A stretch of DNA of 64,000 nucleotides from Bacteroidota bacterium (GTDB taxonomy: Bacteria > Bacteroidota > Bacteroidia > Flavobacteriales > Flavobacteriaceae), in assembly GCA_023446155.1 (NCBI GenBank), contig JAEXIT010000009.1:106793-170792 (forward strand), in the 5' to 3' direction. Made by a program: the position numbers and the translations under genes. Under the pieces are notes generated by a model. That model searched no databases and had not been told where the DNA came from. It was given only the letters and a program-made list of their open reading frames with translations. The first letter of the stretch is position 1. Each line of letters begins with the position of its first letter. Below, in pieces: positions 8,120 through 14,984 of this stretch.

Positions 8120-9283
8120 ATGCAGTTATCGGTTATTATTCTGAATTACAACGTCCGCTATTTTTTGGAACAATGCGTTTTGAGTGTGCAAAAGGCGTTG
8201 CAAAATATTGACGCAGAAATTATTGTCGTGGATAATGCTTCGGCAGACGACAGTTGCGCGATGATGCGCGAACGTTTTCCAGAGGTACGGCTTATTGCGA
8301 ATCCCGAAAATCTTGGGTTTCCGAAAGGGAATAATATAGGTGTGGCTGAGGCAAAAGGGGAATATGTTTGTATCCTAAATCCGGATACGGTAGTGGCGGA
8401 GGATACGTTTGAAAAAGTCCTTGCTTTTGCGCAAAAACAAACCGATGCAGGAATCATTGGCTGTAAGTTAATCGATGGCACCGGAAATTTTTTGCCGGAA
8501 TCCAAAAGAGGCGTGCCAACACCTTGGGTAGCTTTTACTAAAATTACAAGTCTGTATAAAATTTTCCCGAAAACCCGATTGTTCAATCGATACTATGCGC
8601 AGCATCTAAATGAAAATCAGACCGGAAAGGTCGCGATTCTTGTCGGTGCTTTTATGGTGCTAAAACGGGAACTGTACCTCGAAGTCGGCGGATTTGATGA
8701 GGATTGTTTTATGTATTCCGACGATATCGATTTGTCGTATCTGGTGCTGAAAACCGGAAAATTCAATTACTATTTTCACGAAACCACGGTGGTCCATTAT
8801 AAAGGAGAAAGCACGGTAAAAGACGGAACCTATATGAAGCGGTTCCGGGAAGCCATGCAGTTTTTTTACCGGAAACATTTTAAAGCCTCGTTTTTCTTTA
8901 CTGTATTTATGGAAATCGGAACCTTTGCTTTTGCATTGTTTAAGAAAAAGCAGACCGGTGTTAAAAAACCGATCGAAACGGAGGTGTATTGCTTGTTTTC
9001 CAAGGATGTGGAGCTAAAAGAAAAATTAGCAAAGCAGTTGCAAAAAAAGCTTTATTGGAATAAAGATATTAATGAAAATGCGTTATTTTCGCAATCGGAT
9101 TTTAAAGGGAAGCAAATGGAAATCCTGTTGGATAATAACAGTTTTAGTTTCCGTGAAATCATCGCTTTTTTAGAGCGTAATAAAGATGCGAAGTTTCGCT
9201 ATAGAATCATCCCGGGAGGTAGTGCGTTCTGGATCGGAAGTGACAGTAGTAACGATCGGGGTGAGGTGGTAAAAATTAAATAA
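8120..9283 (+). CDS. Glycosyltransferase family 2 protein
   Basis: A 387-residue inverting GT-A glycosyltransferase, rhamnosyltransferase-like. SVIILNYN at 4-11 starts the Rossmann core, VVDNAS lies on the second strand, and NLGFPKGNN, CILNPDT (the DxD-like metal site) and the acceptor-side FMYSDDIDLS follow. A hydrophobic stretch near residues 255-275 (FFTVFMEIGTFAFALF) probably peripherally anchors the enzyme at the inner membrane. The remaining 110 residues are lineage-specific. It likely adds a sugar to a lipid-linked surface glycan; the sugar cannot be predicted. It stands alone between a lipoprotein gene and the E2 gene. Confidence 0.88.
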   Translation: MQLSVIILNYNVRYFLEQCVLSVQKALQNIDAEIIVVDNASADDSCAMMRERFPEVRLIANPENLGFPKGNNIGVAEAKGEYVCILNPDTVVAEDTFEKVLAFAQKQTDAGIIGCKLIDGTGNFLPESKRGVPTPWVAFTKITSLYKIFPKTRLFNRYYAQHLNENQTGKVAILVGAFMVLKRELYLEVGGFDEDCFMYSDDIDLSYLVLKTGKFNYYFHETTVVHYKGESTVKDGTYMKRFREAMQFFYRKHFKASFFFTVFMEIGTFAFALFKKKQTGVKKPIETEVYCLFSKDVELKEKLAKQLQKKLYWNKDINENALFSQSDFKGKQMEILLDNNSFSFREIIAFLERNKDAKFRYRIIPGGSAFWIGSDSSNDRGEVVKIK

Positions 9284-9366
9284 TAATTGCGTTTTGTGGA
9301 ATAATAAATCGAAATAAATAGTAATTTTGCAAAGCGAATAAAGAAAAACAACTTTAGTTTAAAGAT

Positions 9367-10668
9367 ATGGCAAGGTTTGAATTAAAACTGCCCAAAATGG
9401 GAGAAAGTGTTGCTGAGGCAACGATAACCAACTGGTTGAAAAACGTAGGGGAGACTATCGAAGCGGATGAAGCGGTGTTGGAAATCGCTACCGATAAAGT
9501 AGATAGTGAGGTACCATCGGAGGTTTCCGGTACGTTAACGGAAATTCTTTTTAATGTAGACGATGTGGTAAAAGTTGGTCAGACAATAGCCATTATCGAA
9601 ACAGAAGGTGGTGCGGTAGCAGCTCCAAAAGCGGAAGCAACTCCAGCTGTAGTAGCAGAAGTAGCGAAAACGGTTGAAGTAGCGGCGGCAGTATCGGCTC
9701 CTGCTGATTTTTCAGGATCGGATAAGTTTTTCTCGCCATTAGTGAAAAATATCGCTAAAGAAGAAGGGGTGTCGGTTGCCGAATTGGAAGCAATCAACGG
9801 TACCGGAAAAGACGGACGCGTTACGAAAAACGATATTCTGGAGTATGTTAAAAACAGAGGAAATCAGCCAGTAGCGGCTCCTGCAGTAGTTGAGGCTCCT
9901 AAAGCAGCAGCGCCACAGGCAGCAACTTCAACGAAAGCGGTTCCGGTTTCGGTTAACGGTGGTGATGAAATCGTAGAAATGGACAGAATGCGTAAGCTGA
10001 TCTCCGGTTATATGGTACAATCCAAACAAACTTCGGCGCACGTACAGTCGTTTATCGAAGTGGATGTGACCAATATCGTAAAATGGAGAGATAAAGTTAA
10101 AAATGCTTTCGAAAAACGCGAAGGTGAAAAACTAACGTTTACGCCAATCTTTATGGAAGCAGTAGCAAAAGCGTTACGCGACTTCCCGGGAATGAATATT
10201 TCGGTAGATGGTGATTATATCATCAAAAAGAAAAATATTAACTTAGGTATGGCAGCAGCTTTACCAAATGGAAACCTTATTGTTCCGGTTATCAAAAATG
10301 CCGATCAGTTAAATCTGGTTGGAATGGCGAAAGCGGTAAACGATTTAGGAAACCGTGCAAAAGCGGGGAAATTGAAACCGGACGATACCCAAGGAGGTAC
10401 CTATACGGTAACCAATGTTGGAACGTTCGGAAGTGTTTTCGGAACACCGATTATCAACCAGCCGCAAGTAGGTATCTTAGCATTGGGAGCGATCCGAAAA
10501 GTGCCTGCGGTTATCGAAACTCCGGAAGGTGATTTTATCGGAATCCGTCAGAAAATGTTCTTATCGCACAGTTATGACCACCGAGTGGTGGATGGTGCGT
10601 TAGGAGGAAGCTTCGTAAAACGCGTTGCCGATTACCTGGAAGCATGGGATATCAACAGAGATATTTAA
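9367..10668 (+). CDS. 2-oxoacid dehydrogenase E2 (dihydrolipoamide acyltransferase)
   Basis: A 433-residue E2 with one N-terminal lipoyl domain (ATDKVDSE, lipoyl Lys44), an Ala/Pro-rich linker, a peripheral subunit-binding domain (SPLVKNIAKEEGVSVAELEAI region near 118-155), a second Ala-rich linker and the C-terminal catalytic domain. The active site DHRVVDG has His near 405 and Asp near 409. It is the core subunit transferring acyl groups to CoA in a branched-chain 2-oxoacid or related dehydrogenase complex. E1 and E3 are not adjacent. The -7 box TAATTTTG lies upstream of the start, and a strong terminator follows. Confidence 0.92.
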   Translation: MARFELKLPKMGESVAEATITNWLKNVGETIEADEAVLEIATDKVDSEVPSEVSGTLTEILFNVDDVVKVGQTIAIIETEGGAVAAPKAEATPAVVAEVAKTVEVAAAVSAPADFSGSDKFFSPLVKNIAKEEGVSVAELEAINGTGKDGRVTKNDILEYVKNRGNQPVAAPAVVEAPKAAAPQAATSTKAVPVSVNGGDEIVEMDRMRKLISGYMVQSKQTSAHVQSFIEVDVTNIVKWRDKVKNAFEKREGEKLTFTPIFMEAVAKALRDFPGMNISVDGDYIIKKKNINLGMAAALPNGNLIVPVIKNADQLNLVGMAKAVNDLGNRAKAGKLKPDDTQGGTYTVTNVGTFGSVFGTPIINQPQVGILALGAIRKVPAVIETPEGDFIGIRQKMFLSHSYDHRVVDGALGGSFVKRVADYLEAWDINRDI

Positions 10669-10685
10669 TAAAATACGATTATACT

Positions 10686-10718
10686 AAAAGCCCCGAAATC
10701 TATTTTTCGGGGCTTTTT
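10686..10718. terminator. Bidirectional terminator between E2 and WYL genes
   Basis: AAAAGCCCCGAAA and TTTCGGGGCTTTTT form a 13-bp stem with a 6-nt loop, flanked by A and T tracts. It serves the convergent E2 and WYL genes; the WYL stop codon at 10700 lies inside the loop. Confidence 0.9.
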
Positions 10719-11731
10719 AATTCGTCATAGCGTTGATTGGCCTTTTCCAATCGGCGTTTGATGGTGCGTGCCAGTATTTTTGGTGCCAGCACTTTTACGT
10801 TTTCTCCAAAACCCAATATTTCCCGTTCCAATTCAAAATTCAAAACAACATCTATACGAATGATTAGCCCTTTTTCGTCTTCACTAAGGATTTGCTGTGA
10901 AGTATGTAACGGCTTGGTCTTTACATACGGACTATTATAAGGGTCGAATTGTAAAATGACCCGATGGGCTCTGTCTTTCTGGGTTTTGGTTACGCCGATA
11001 GCGTCTTCAAAGTAGCGTTCGAAATCAATTCCTTCGTACGGAATATACAGTTCTTTGGATAAGGTATAAAAAGCCTCGATACGATCCAGTGCCAAGGTAA
11101 CCAATGTCGTTCCTTTTTTGGGTTTCGTAATTAAAAACCATCGGTTTCGGTATTCTTTTAAAAGATACGGATGGTAGATATCCTGTCGGGATTCTTTGGC
11201 TCTAAACGAACGGTATTCGATTAATAAGGGTGTCTGGTTTAGAATGGCCTGGTATATAGGTGTTAAATGTTCAATTCCTTTTAATTGAGCATTGCTCTCA
11301 AATTGGATGTAGTTTTTGGTTTTGTCAGACGATTTATAGAGGTTGTTCTCCAAACGTGCAATCATCCCACTCATTTCGTCAAAATAATTAAACCCGTTAA
11401 ACTGTTTTAACAGCGCGACGATTTCTTTCATCTTTTCCATATCCGCATCATTAATCGGCGAGTTGGTAATGCTGAATTGTTCGTCTTCGTACGAATAATA
11501 TTTCCGATCGGTAACTACAATCGGTGCGTTATAGCCTAAGCGATCACTGCGCATCATCTGAATGTCCCCCTGAATGGTTCTTTTGCTGATACCGGTACTA
11601 ATGCCTTCATATTCGTATAGTGCATCGGCCACTTTTTCGATCAGATCGTCCAGCGTCCATTTCCGGAATCGGTTGCGTAAACAATTATCTATGGTTTTAT
11701 AGCGGATTAAAGCGAGTTTGTTCGTTGCCAT
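10700..11731 (-). CDS. WYL-domain transcriptional regulator
   Basis: A 343-residue regulator with an N-terminal helix-turn-helix region (about residues 5-70; TLDDLIEKVADAL, then KRTIQGDIQMM) and a central WYL domain (LLIEYRSFRAKESR, then NRWFLIT near 190-200), followed by a WCX-like C-terminal extension. WYL domains bind nucleic-acid ligands and often control stress, repair or defence loci. It is divergent from ro60, and the shared region holds two identical 15-bp dyads next to each promoter. It is therefore the likely regulator of the RNA-repair island and of itself, taking the place of RtcR in enterobacterial rtc operons. Confidence 0.88.
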   Translation of the reverse strand: MATNKLALIRYKTIDNCLRNRFRKWTLDDLIEKVADALYEYEGISTGISKRTIQGDIQMMRSDRLGYNAPIVVTDRKYYSYEDEQFSITNSPINDADMEKMKEIVALLKQFNGFNYFDEMSGMIARLENNLYKSSDKTKNYIQFESNAQLKGIEHLTPIYQAILNQTPLLIEYRSFRAKESRQDIYHPYLLKEYRNRWFLITKPKKGTTLVTLALDRIEAFYTLSKELYIPYEGIDFERYFEDAIGVTKTQKDRAHRVILQFDPYNSPYVKTKPLHTSQQILSEDEKGLIIRIDVVLNFELEREILGFGENVKVLAPKILARTIKRRLEKANQRYDELKSPEK

Positions 11732-11808
11732 TTCAATAAGAAATTAAAGGTTTGATCAAATAACGACTGGATTGGGTTGTGATTGTAAAGCAAAGATAGT
11801 ATTTATTG

Positions 11809-11827
11809 CGCAATGTATTTGCGTAGT
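11809..11827 (+). repeat. Inverted repeat arm 1, candidate WYL operator
   Basis: CGCAATGTATTTGCGTAGT is the exact reverse complement of 11917-11935. The first 15 bp are themselves a dyad (CGCAA, 5 bp, TTGCG with the centre read on either strand). The arm lies beside the WYL -7 box, so occupancy would repress the regulator's own promoter. Confidence 0.8.
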
Positions 11828-11916
11828 TTTCTTTTTTGGATATAAAATATAATTTTTTTTACTATTTTATTATTTGAAAATGAGTTGTTTGCAAAATAAT
11901 TGATAAAAAATAGTTT

Positions 11917-11935
11917 ACTACGCAAATACATTGCG
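11917..11935 (-). repeat. Inverted repeat arm 2, candidate WYL operator
   Basis: ACTACGCAAATACATTGCG, the 19-nt perfect inverted copy of 11809-11827, centred 108 bp away. It contains the dyad CGCAAATACATTGCG at 11921-11935 and lies just upstream of the ro60 -7 box. A protein dimer on each copy could loop or jointly control both promoters. Confidence 0.8.
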
Positions 11936-12018
11936 TACTAAGGTGGTCATCTTTGCAATGTCAGGATAACACAACAATCCTGTTACAAAAACGAAGTGTA
12001 ACAACTAAAAGTAAAACG

Positions 12019-13536
12019 ATGAAATTCAATTTATTAAAAAGAGAAAGTAAAAGAATCATCAATCATGAAGGAGCAGTGGCTTACGTAATGTCGCCTGAGG
12101 AAGAATTGTATACCGCAGTTGTTACAACCGGATTAAGTGATTCTTTTTATGAGAAACAGGAAGAGCGATTGCAGCGAATTCAGAAATTAATGGCGAAATG
12201 CGATCCGGAATTTGTAGCGAAACTAGCCGCATATGCCCGAAATGAAATGAACTTGCGTTCCGTTCCGATGGTGTTGACGGTAGAATTGGCGAAAATGACA
12301 TCCGGAAATGCAACGGTAAGCAAAGCGGTTGCCCATGTGGTGAAAAGAGCGGATGAGATTTCAGAATTGTTGGCCTATTATCAGTTGGCTAACAACCGAA
12401 AAGAAACCAAAAAATTAAGCCGACTTTCAAAGCAAATTCAAAAAGGTTTGGCAGTATCGTTTAACACGTTTGACGAGTATCAGTTTGCAAAATACAACCG
12501 GAAAACAGAAGTGACCTTAAAAGATGCTTTGTTTTTGGTACACCCGAAAGCAAAAGATAAAAACCAACAGGAGTTATTTGATAAAATAGTAAACAATACG
12601 TTGGCAACCCCATACACGTGGGAAACGGAACTTTCGGTTTTGGGAACGGTAAAATTTGAAAATACAATGGCGCGGACTATGGCTTTTGGCTTAAAATGGG
12701 AAGAATTGATCGAAAGTCGTAAAGTAGGTTATATGGCCTTGATGCGAAACCTTCGGAATATACTCGAGGCAAAAGTATCGGCACAACATATCGCTATGGT
12801 TTGTGATTATCTGACCAATGAAAAAGCGATAGCCAATTCCAAACAATTACCCTTTCGGTTTTTGGCGGCCTATCGGGAAGTGAAACAAATCGATTCTCCG
12901 TTTACGTCCGGTATTTTGGAGGCTTTGGAAAAAGCGGTTACGATAAGTGCGCAAAATATTCGCGGGTTCGGTTACGATACGTCAGTTGTGATTGCTTGCG
13001 ATGTTTCGGGATCCATGCAAAAACTGATTTCGGCACGAAGTAAAATATTGTTGTATGATATTGGATTGATGTTGGGAATGTTGTTGCAATCCCGTTGTAA
13101 AAATGTAATCAGCGGAATGTTTGGGGATACCTGGAAAGTGATCAACATGTCAAAAAGTGCCGTACTATCCAATGTGGAAGAATATTACCGAAGAGAAGGG
13201 GAAGTGGGTTATGCAACGAACGGACATTTGGTGTTGGAAGATTTGATTCGTAAAAACCAGCAGGTAGACAAGGTGATGTTTTTTACCGATGTCCAGATGT
13301 GGAACAGTACCATGATGTTTAACTCGTTTGCTGGTTCCTGGAAAAAGTACAAACGAATTGCGCCACAGGCAAAATTGTATTTGTTCGATTTGGCGGGATA
13401 CGGTCAGCAACCGATAGATATACGAGAGAATGATGTGTATTTGTTGGCCGGTTGGTCTGATAAAATATTTGATCTTTTAGATGCTTTGGAAAACAAAGAA
13501 ACAGCCTTGGATAAAATCAATGCCATTGGGTTGTAG
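12019..13536 (+). CDS. Ro60-family TROVE domain RNA-binding protein
   Basis: About 505 residues from the ATG at 12019, where MKFNLLKRE begins the conserved region; an upstream in-frame ATG at 11953 overlaps the promoter and is rejected. The N-terminal TROVE domain forms a HEAT-repeat ring (PEEELYTAVVTTGLSDSFY, then AKCDPEFVAKLAAYARNEM). The C-terminal von Willebrand A domain has the MIDAS DVSGS at Asp328. Ro60 proteins bind Y RNAs on the ring surface and misfolded RNA ends in the central hole. In bacteria they deliver structured RNA to nucleases or work with RtcB repair enzymes. Five Y-RNA-like elements follow directly, then rlaP and rtcB genes. Confidence 0.93.
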   Translation: MKFNLLKRESKRIINHEGAVAYVMSPEEELYTAVVTTGLSDSFYEKQEERLQRIQKLMAKCDPEFVAKLAAYARNEMNLRSVPMVLTVELAKMTSGNATVSKAVAHVVKRADEISELLAYYQLANNRKETKKLSRLSKQIQKGLAVSFNTFDEYQFAKYNRKTEVTLKDALFLVHPKAKDKNQQELFDKIVNNTLATPYTWETELSVLGTVKFENTMARTMAFGLKWEELIESRKVGYMALMRNLRNILEAKVSAQHIAMVCDYLTNEKAIANSKQLPFRFLAAYREVKQIDSPFTSGILEALEKAVTISAQNIRGFGYDTSVVIACDVSGSMQKLISARSKILLYDIGLMLGMLLQSRCKNVISGMFGDTWKVINMSKSAVLSNVEEYYRREGEVGYATNGHLVLEDLIRKNQQVDKVMFFTDVQMWNSTMMFNSFAGSWKKYKRIAPQAKLYLFDLAGYGQQPIDIRENDVYLLAGWSDKIFDLLDALENKETALDKINAIGL

Positions 13537-13541
13537 GTGGT

Positions 13542-13570
13542 ACTCCCGCGGTTAAGAACATCGCGGGAGT
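13542..13570 (+). other. Strong hairpin between ro60 and the Y RNA array
   Basis: ACTCCCGCG and CGCGGGAGT form a perfect 9-bp GC-rich stem with an 11-nt loop, starting 6 nt after the ro60 stop. It is followed by TATAAAAAG rather than a T tract, so it looks more like a processing or mRNA-stabilising hairpin than an efficient terminator. I see no TAnnTTTG box between it and Y RNA 1, which suggests the array is cut from the ro60 transcript. Confidence 0.7.
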
Positions 13571-13586
13571 TATAAAAAGAAATAAA

Positions 13587-13717
13587 AAGCAGGTGTCGTA
13601 AAAAAGAGTTACTTCGTGTTTTGAGTGTTCGGGACGCGGGTTCGAATCCCGCCATCGCTAAGATGTAGCTCAGTTGGTAGAGCAGGATATACGCTCTTTT
13701 TGTTGGTTGTCCTGTTT
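13587..13717 (+). ncRNA. Y RNA 1, permuted tRNA-like (YrlA type)
   Basis: Outer stem AAGCAGG/CCUGUUU (13587-13593 with 13711-13717) and inner stem AAAAAGAG/CUCUUUUU surround the shared internal-loop box GUCGUA on the 5' side and GUUG on the 3' side. UUACUUCG follows the inner stem, as in the other copies. The apical part is a circularly permuted tRNA. A T-arm GCGGG-UUCGAAU-CCCGC (13636-13652) comes first, then a closed acceptor minihelix CAUC-gcuaa-GAUG (13653-13665), then a D-arm GCUC-aguuggua-GAGC (13668-13683). A GUGUUC/GGAUAU pairing can serve as the anticodon-stem equivalent joining the Y stem. This is the published YrlA topology, with no free CCA end. Confidence 0.87.
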
Positions 13718-13725
13718 AAAAATAA

Positions 13726-13861
13726 AAACAGAATGTCGTAGAAAAAAGGTACTTCGTCATCATTTAGGGGAGGAATAGCGAAGTTGTAAAAGCAGCAAGG
13801 TTATCCGGTTCGATTCCGGCAATGACAGCCCCGGTACTTTTTTCGAATGTTGCTTCTGTTT
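13726..13861 (+). ncRNA. Y RNA 2, tRNA-like arms in unpermuted order
   Basis: Outer stem AAACAGAA/UUCUGUUU (8 bp, 13726-13733 with 13854-13861). Inner stem GAAAAAA-g-GUAC/GUAC-UUUUUUC with one bulged G. Shared boxes are UGUCGUA, UACUUCG and UGUUGC. A D-arm-like segment at about 13775-13794 (UAGCGAAGUUGUAAAAGCA, compare UAGCUCAGUUGGUAGAGCA in copy 1) precedes the T-arm CCGG-UUCGAUU-CCGG (13805-13819). This is the opposite order to copies 1 and 5. GUCAU (13756-13760) can pair with AUGAC (13822-13826) to close the module; GGGG/CCCC (13767-13770 with 13829-13832) is a mutually exclusive alternative. Confidence 0.78.
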
Positions 13862-13862
13862 C

Positions 13863-13939
13863 GTAAGTTGTCGTAAACAAGTGTTACTTCGTTGGTTGAT
13901 TAAATTGGGTTCGAGTCCCGAAAGTCATTTGTTGCTTGT
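13863..13939 (+). ncRNA. Y RNA 3, T-arm only
   Basis: Outer stem GUAAG/CUUGU (5 bp with G-U pairs) and inner stem ACAAGUG/CAUUUGU surround the shared GUCGUAA and GUUGC internal loop. UUACUUCG follows. The apical region keeps only a T-arm-like hairpin UUGGG-UUCGAGU-CCCGA (13905-13921) above a short GAUU/AGUC helix; no D-arm is visible. The element is about 77 nt, much shorter than copies 1, 2 and 5. Confidence 0.75.
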
Positions 13940-13950
13940 CACGCTTATGC

Positions 13951-14021
13951 AAAGAGTGCCGTACTAAAGTGTTACTTCGTACAATTAACAGAACCGATCA
14001 CTTTACAAATGTTGCCTCTTT
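13951..14021 (+). ncRNA. Y RNA 4, minimal form without tRNA-like module
   Basis: Outer stem AAAGAG/CUCUUU (13951-13956 with 14016-14021) and inner stem AAAGUG/CACUUU (13966-13971 with 13999-14004). Shared boxes are GCCGUAC, UUACUUCG and UGUUGCC. The inner stem closes a 27-nt loop that begins with UUACUUCG and contains no T-loop or D-loop motif. This would be a bare Ro60-binding Y RNA of about 71 nt, only 11 nt after copy 3. Confidence 0.72.
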
Positions 14022-14038
14022 ACAATTAAAATAAATAT

Positions 14039-14166
14039 ACCGGTGTCGTAAAAAGGAGTTACTTCGATCAGGGCTCGGGTAGTGCAGGTTCGATTCCTGT
14101 TCTGTACCGTCAGTACAGATAGTATAATGGTAGTACGCCACGTACTCTTTTTGCCTGTTGCCCGGT
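14039..14166 (+). ncRNA. Y RNA 5, full permuted tRNA mimic with 7-bp closed acceptor
   Basis: Outer stem ACCGG/CCGGU (14039-14043 with 14062-like partner at 14162-14166). Inner stem AAAAAG-g-AGU-u-AC/GUACUCUUUUU has two single-nucleotide bulges. Shared boxes are GUCGUA, UUACUUCG and UGUUGCC. The module reads T-arm GCAGG-UUCGAUU-CCUGU (14084-14100), then UCUGUAC-cguca-GUACAGA (14101-14119), then UA, then D-arm GUA...UAC with GG in the loop (14122-14136). The closed acceptor has exactly the canonical 7 bp and no CCA. The element ends 17 nt before the rlaP start codon. Confidence 0.87.
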
Positions 14167-14183
14167 TTTAATACAGTAGGAAA

Positions 14184-14984
14184 ATGAAAACAATAATAGC
14201 AGAAAAATTAAAAGAAATAGAAGCGGCAAACGATATAAAAATAGTGTTTGCCTGCGAATCCGGAAGCCGTGCCTGGGGATTTCCTTCTCCGGATAGTGAT
14301 TACGATGTGCGATTTGTCTATATACGTAATGTAAATGATTATTTATCGGTTAAAGAGGTAGATGGACATTTATCATTTCCGATAACGGACGAACTGGATG
14401 TGTATGGTTGGGATTTGAAAAAAGTATTGCAGCTCATGAATAAATCGAATACAACAATATTCGAATGGTTGCAATCACCGGAAGTCTATTGCGAAGAAAA
14501 AGGATTTCGTGAAACGTTATGGCAGTTGTCGCAAGGTTTTTTTAGTGAAAGGAGTAATGCGTTTCATTATTTGGGAATTGCTAAAAGTGCGCTGTTGACG
14601 ATGGAGGAGAGCAACGAAATAAAAATCAAAAAGTTGTTTTACATCCTTCGACCTTTATTGGCGGCCAAATGGTGTGTTGAAAAAGAAACGATAGCGCCGA
14701 TGACAATGGGGAAATTGCTGACGGTGTTACCGGATGAGGCTAAAGTGAAAACAACAATATTGAAATTGATAAAACAAAAAGAAACCGCGAAAGAAGCCGA
14801 TAAGGTTGTGGTGACCGAGGAACTCAGCGATTTTATAAAAACAACTTTTGAAAAAACAACAGAAGCCGTAAAATCGGTTGGAAAAAATATATTTGAAACC
14901 GAAAGTCTGGATGCTTTTTTTCAAACTATGCTAAAACGTTATGACAATACAGGAAATAAAAGAAAAAGGACTGTTACTGTTTGA
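14184..14984 (+). CDS. RlaP-type predicted nucleotidyltransferase 1
   Basis: A 266-residue protein of the RlaP family (PF10127), DNA polymerase beta-like nucleotidyltransferases linked by gene neighbourhood to RNA ligase and RNA repair systems. The catalytic signature is SGSRAWG at 26-32 with acidic metal ligands in PDSDYD (residues 36-41). It should add nucleotides or nucleotidyl groups to RNA ends, but no family member has a settled substrate that I can name. Its 3' end overlaps the second RlaP gene by 44 nt in a different frame. The Y RNA array ends just before its start codon, so the RNAs and enzymes probably share a transcript. Confidence 0.87.
   Translation: MKTIIAEKLKEIEAANDIKIVFACESGSRAWGFPSPDSDYDVRFVYIRNVNDYLSVKEVDGHLSFPITDELDVYGWDLKKVLQLMNKSNTTIFEWLQSPEVYCEEKGFRETLWQLSQGFFSERSNAFHYLGIAKSALLTMEESNEIKIKKLFYILRPLLAAKWCVEKETIAPMTMGKLLTVLPDEAKVKTTILKLIKQKETAKEADKVVVTEELSDFIKTTFEKTTEAVKSVGKNIFETESLDAFFQTMLKRYDNTGNKRKRTVTV

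Larger units (their letters stand above)
11791..11955. promoter_or_regulatory. Divergent WYL/ro60 promoter region
   Basis: On the minus strand TATCTTTG (plus 11791-11798) is a perfect -7 box for the WYL gene. On the plus strand CATCTTTG at 11948-11955 is a near-match -7 box for ro60. Each box lies just downstream of one copy of the CGCAA/TTGCG dyad. The spacer between the dyads is very AT-rich. Confidence 0.6.

Noticed and set aside
11953..12018. N-terminal extension of Ro60
   Set aside because: The ATG at 11953 overlaps the predicted -7 box and the extra 22 residues have no similarity to the family; 12019 is preferred.
13595..13610. Similarity of the Y RNA GUCGUAA box to the 16S rRNA 3' region around GUCGUAACAAGG
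   Set aside because: Only about 7-12 bases match and it forms part of the Y internal loop in all five copies; most likely chance, although both RtcB systems touch RNA repair.
13636..14140. tRNA genes or tRNA fragments
   Set aside because: The T-arm and D-arm motifs are convincing but in permuted order or incomplete, lack an anticodon loop and CCA end, and each sits inside a Y RNA stem; they fit tRNA mimics, not tRNAs or integration sites.
13587..14166. CRISPR array
   Set aside because: Repeats are imperfect, of variable spacing and length, and form nested complementary stems; no cas genes are present.
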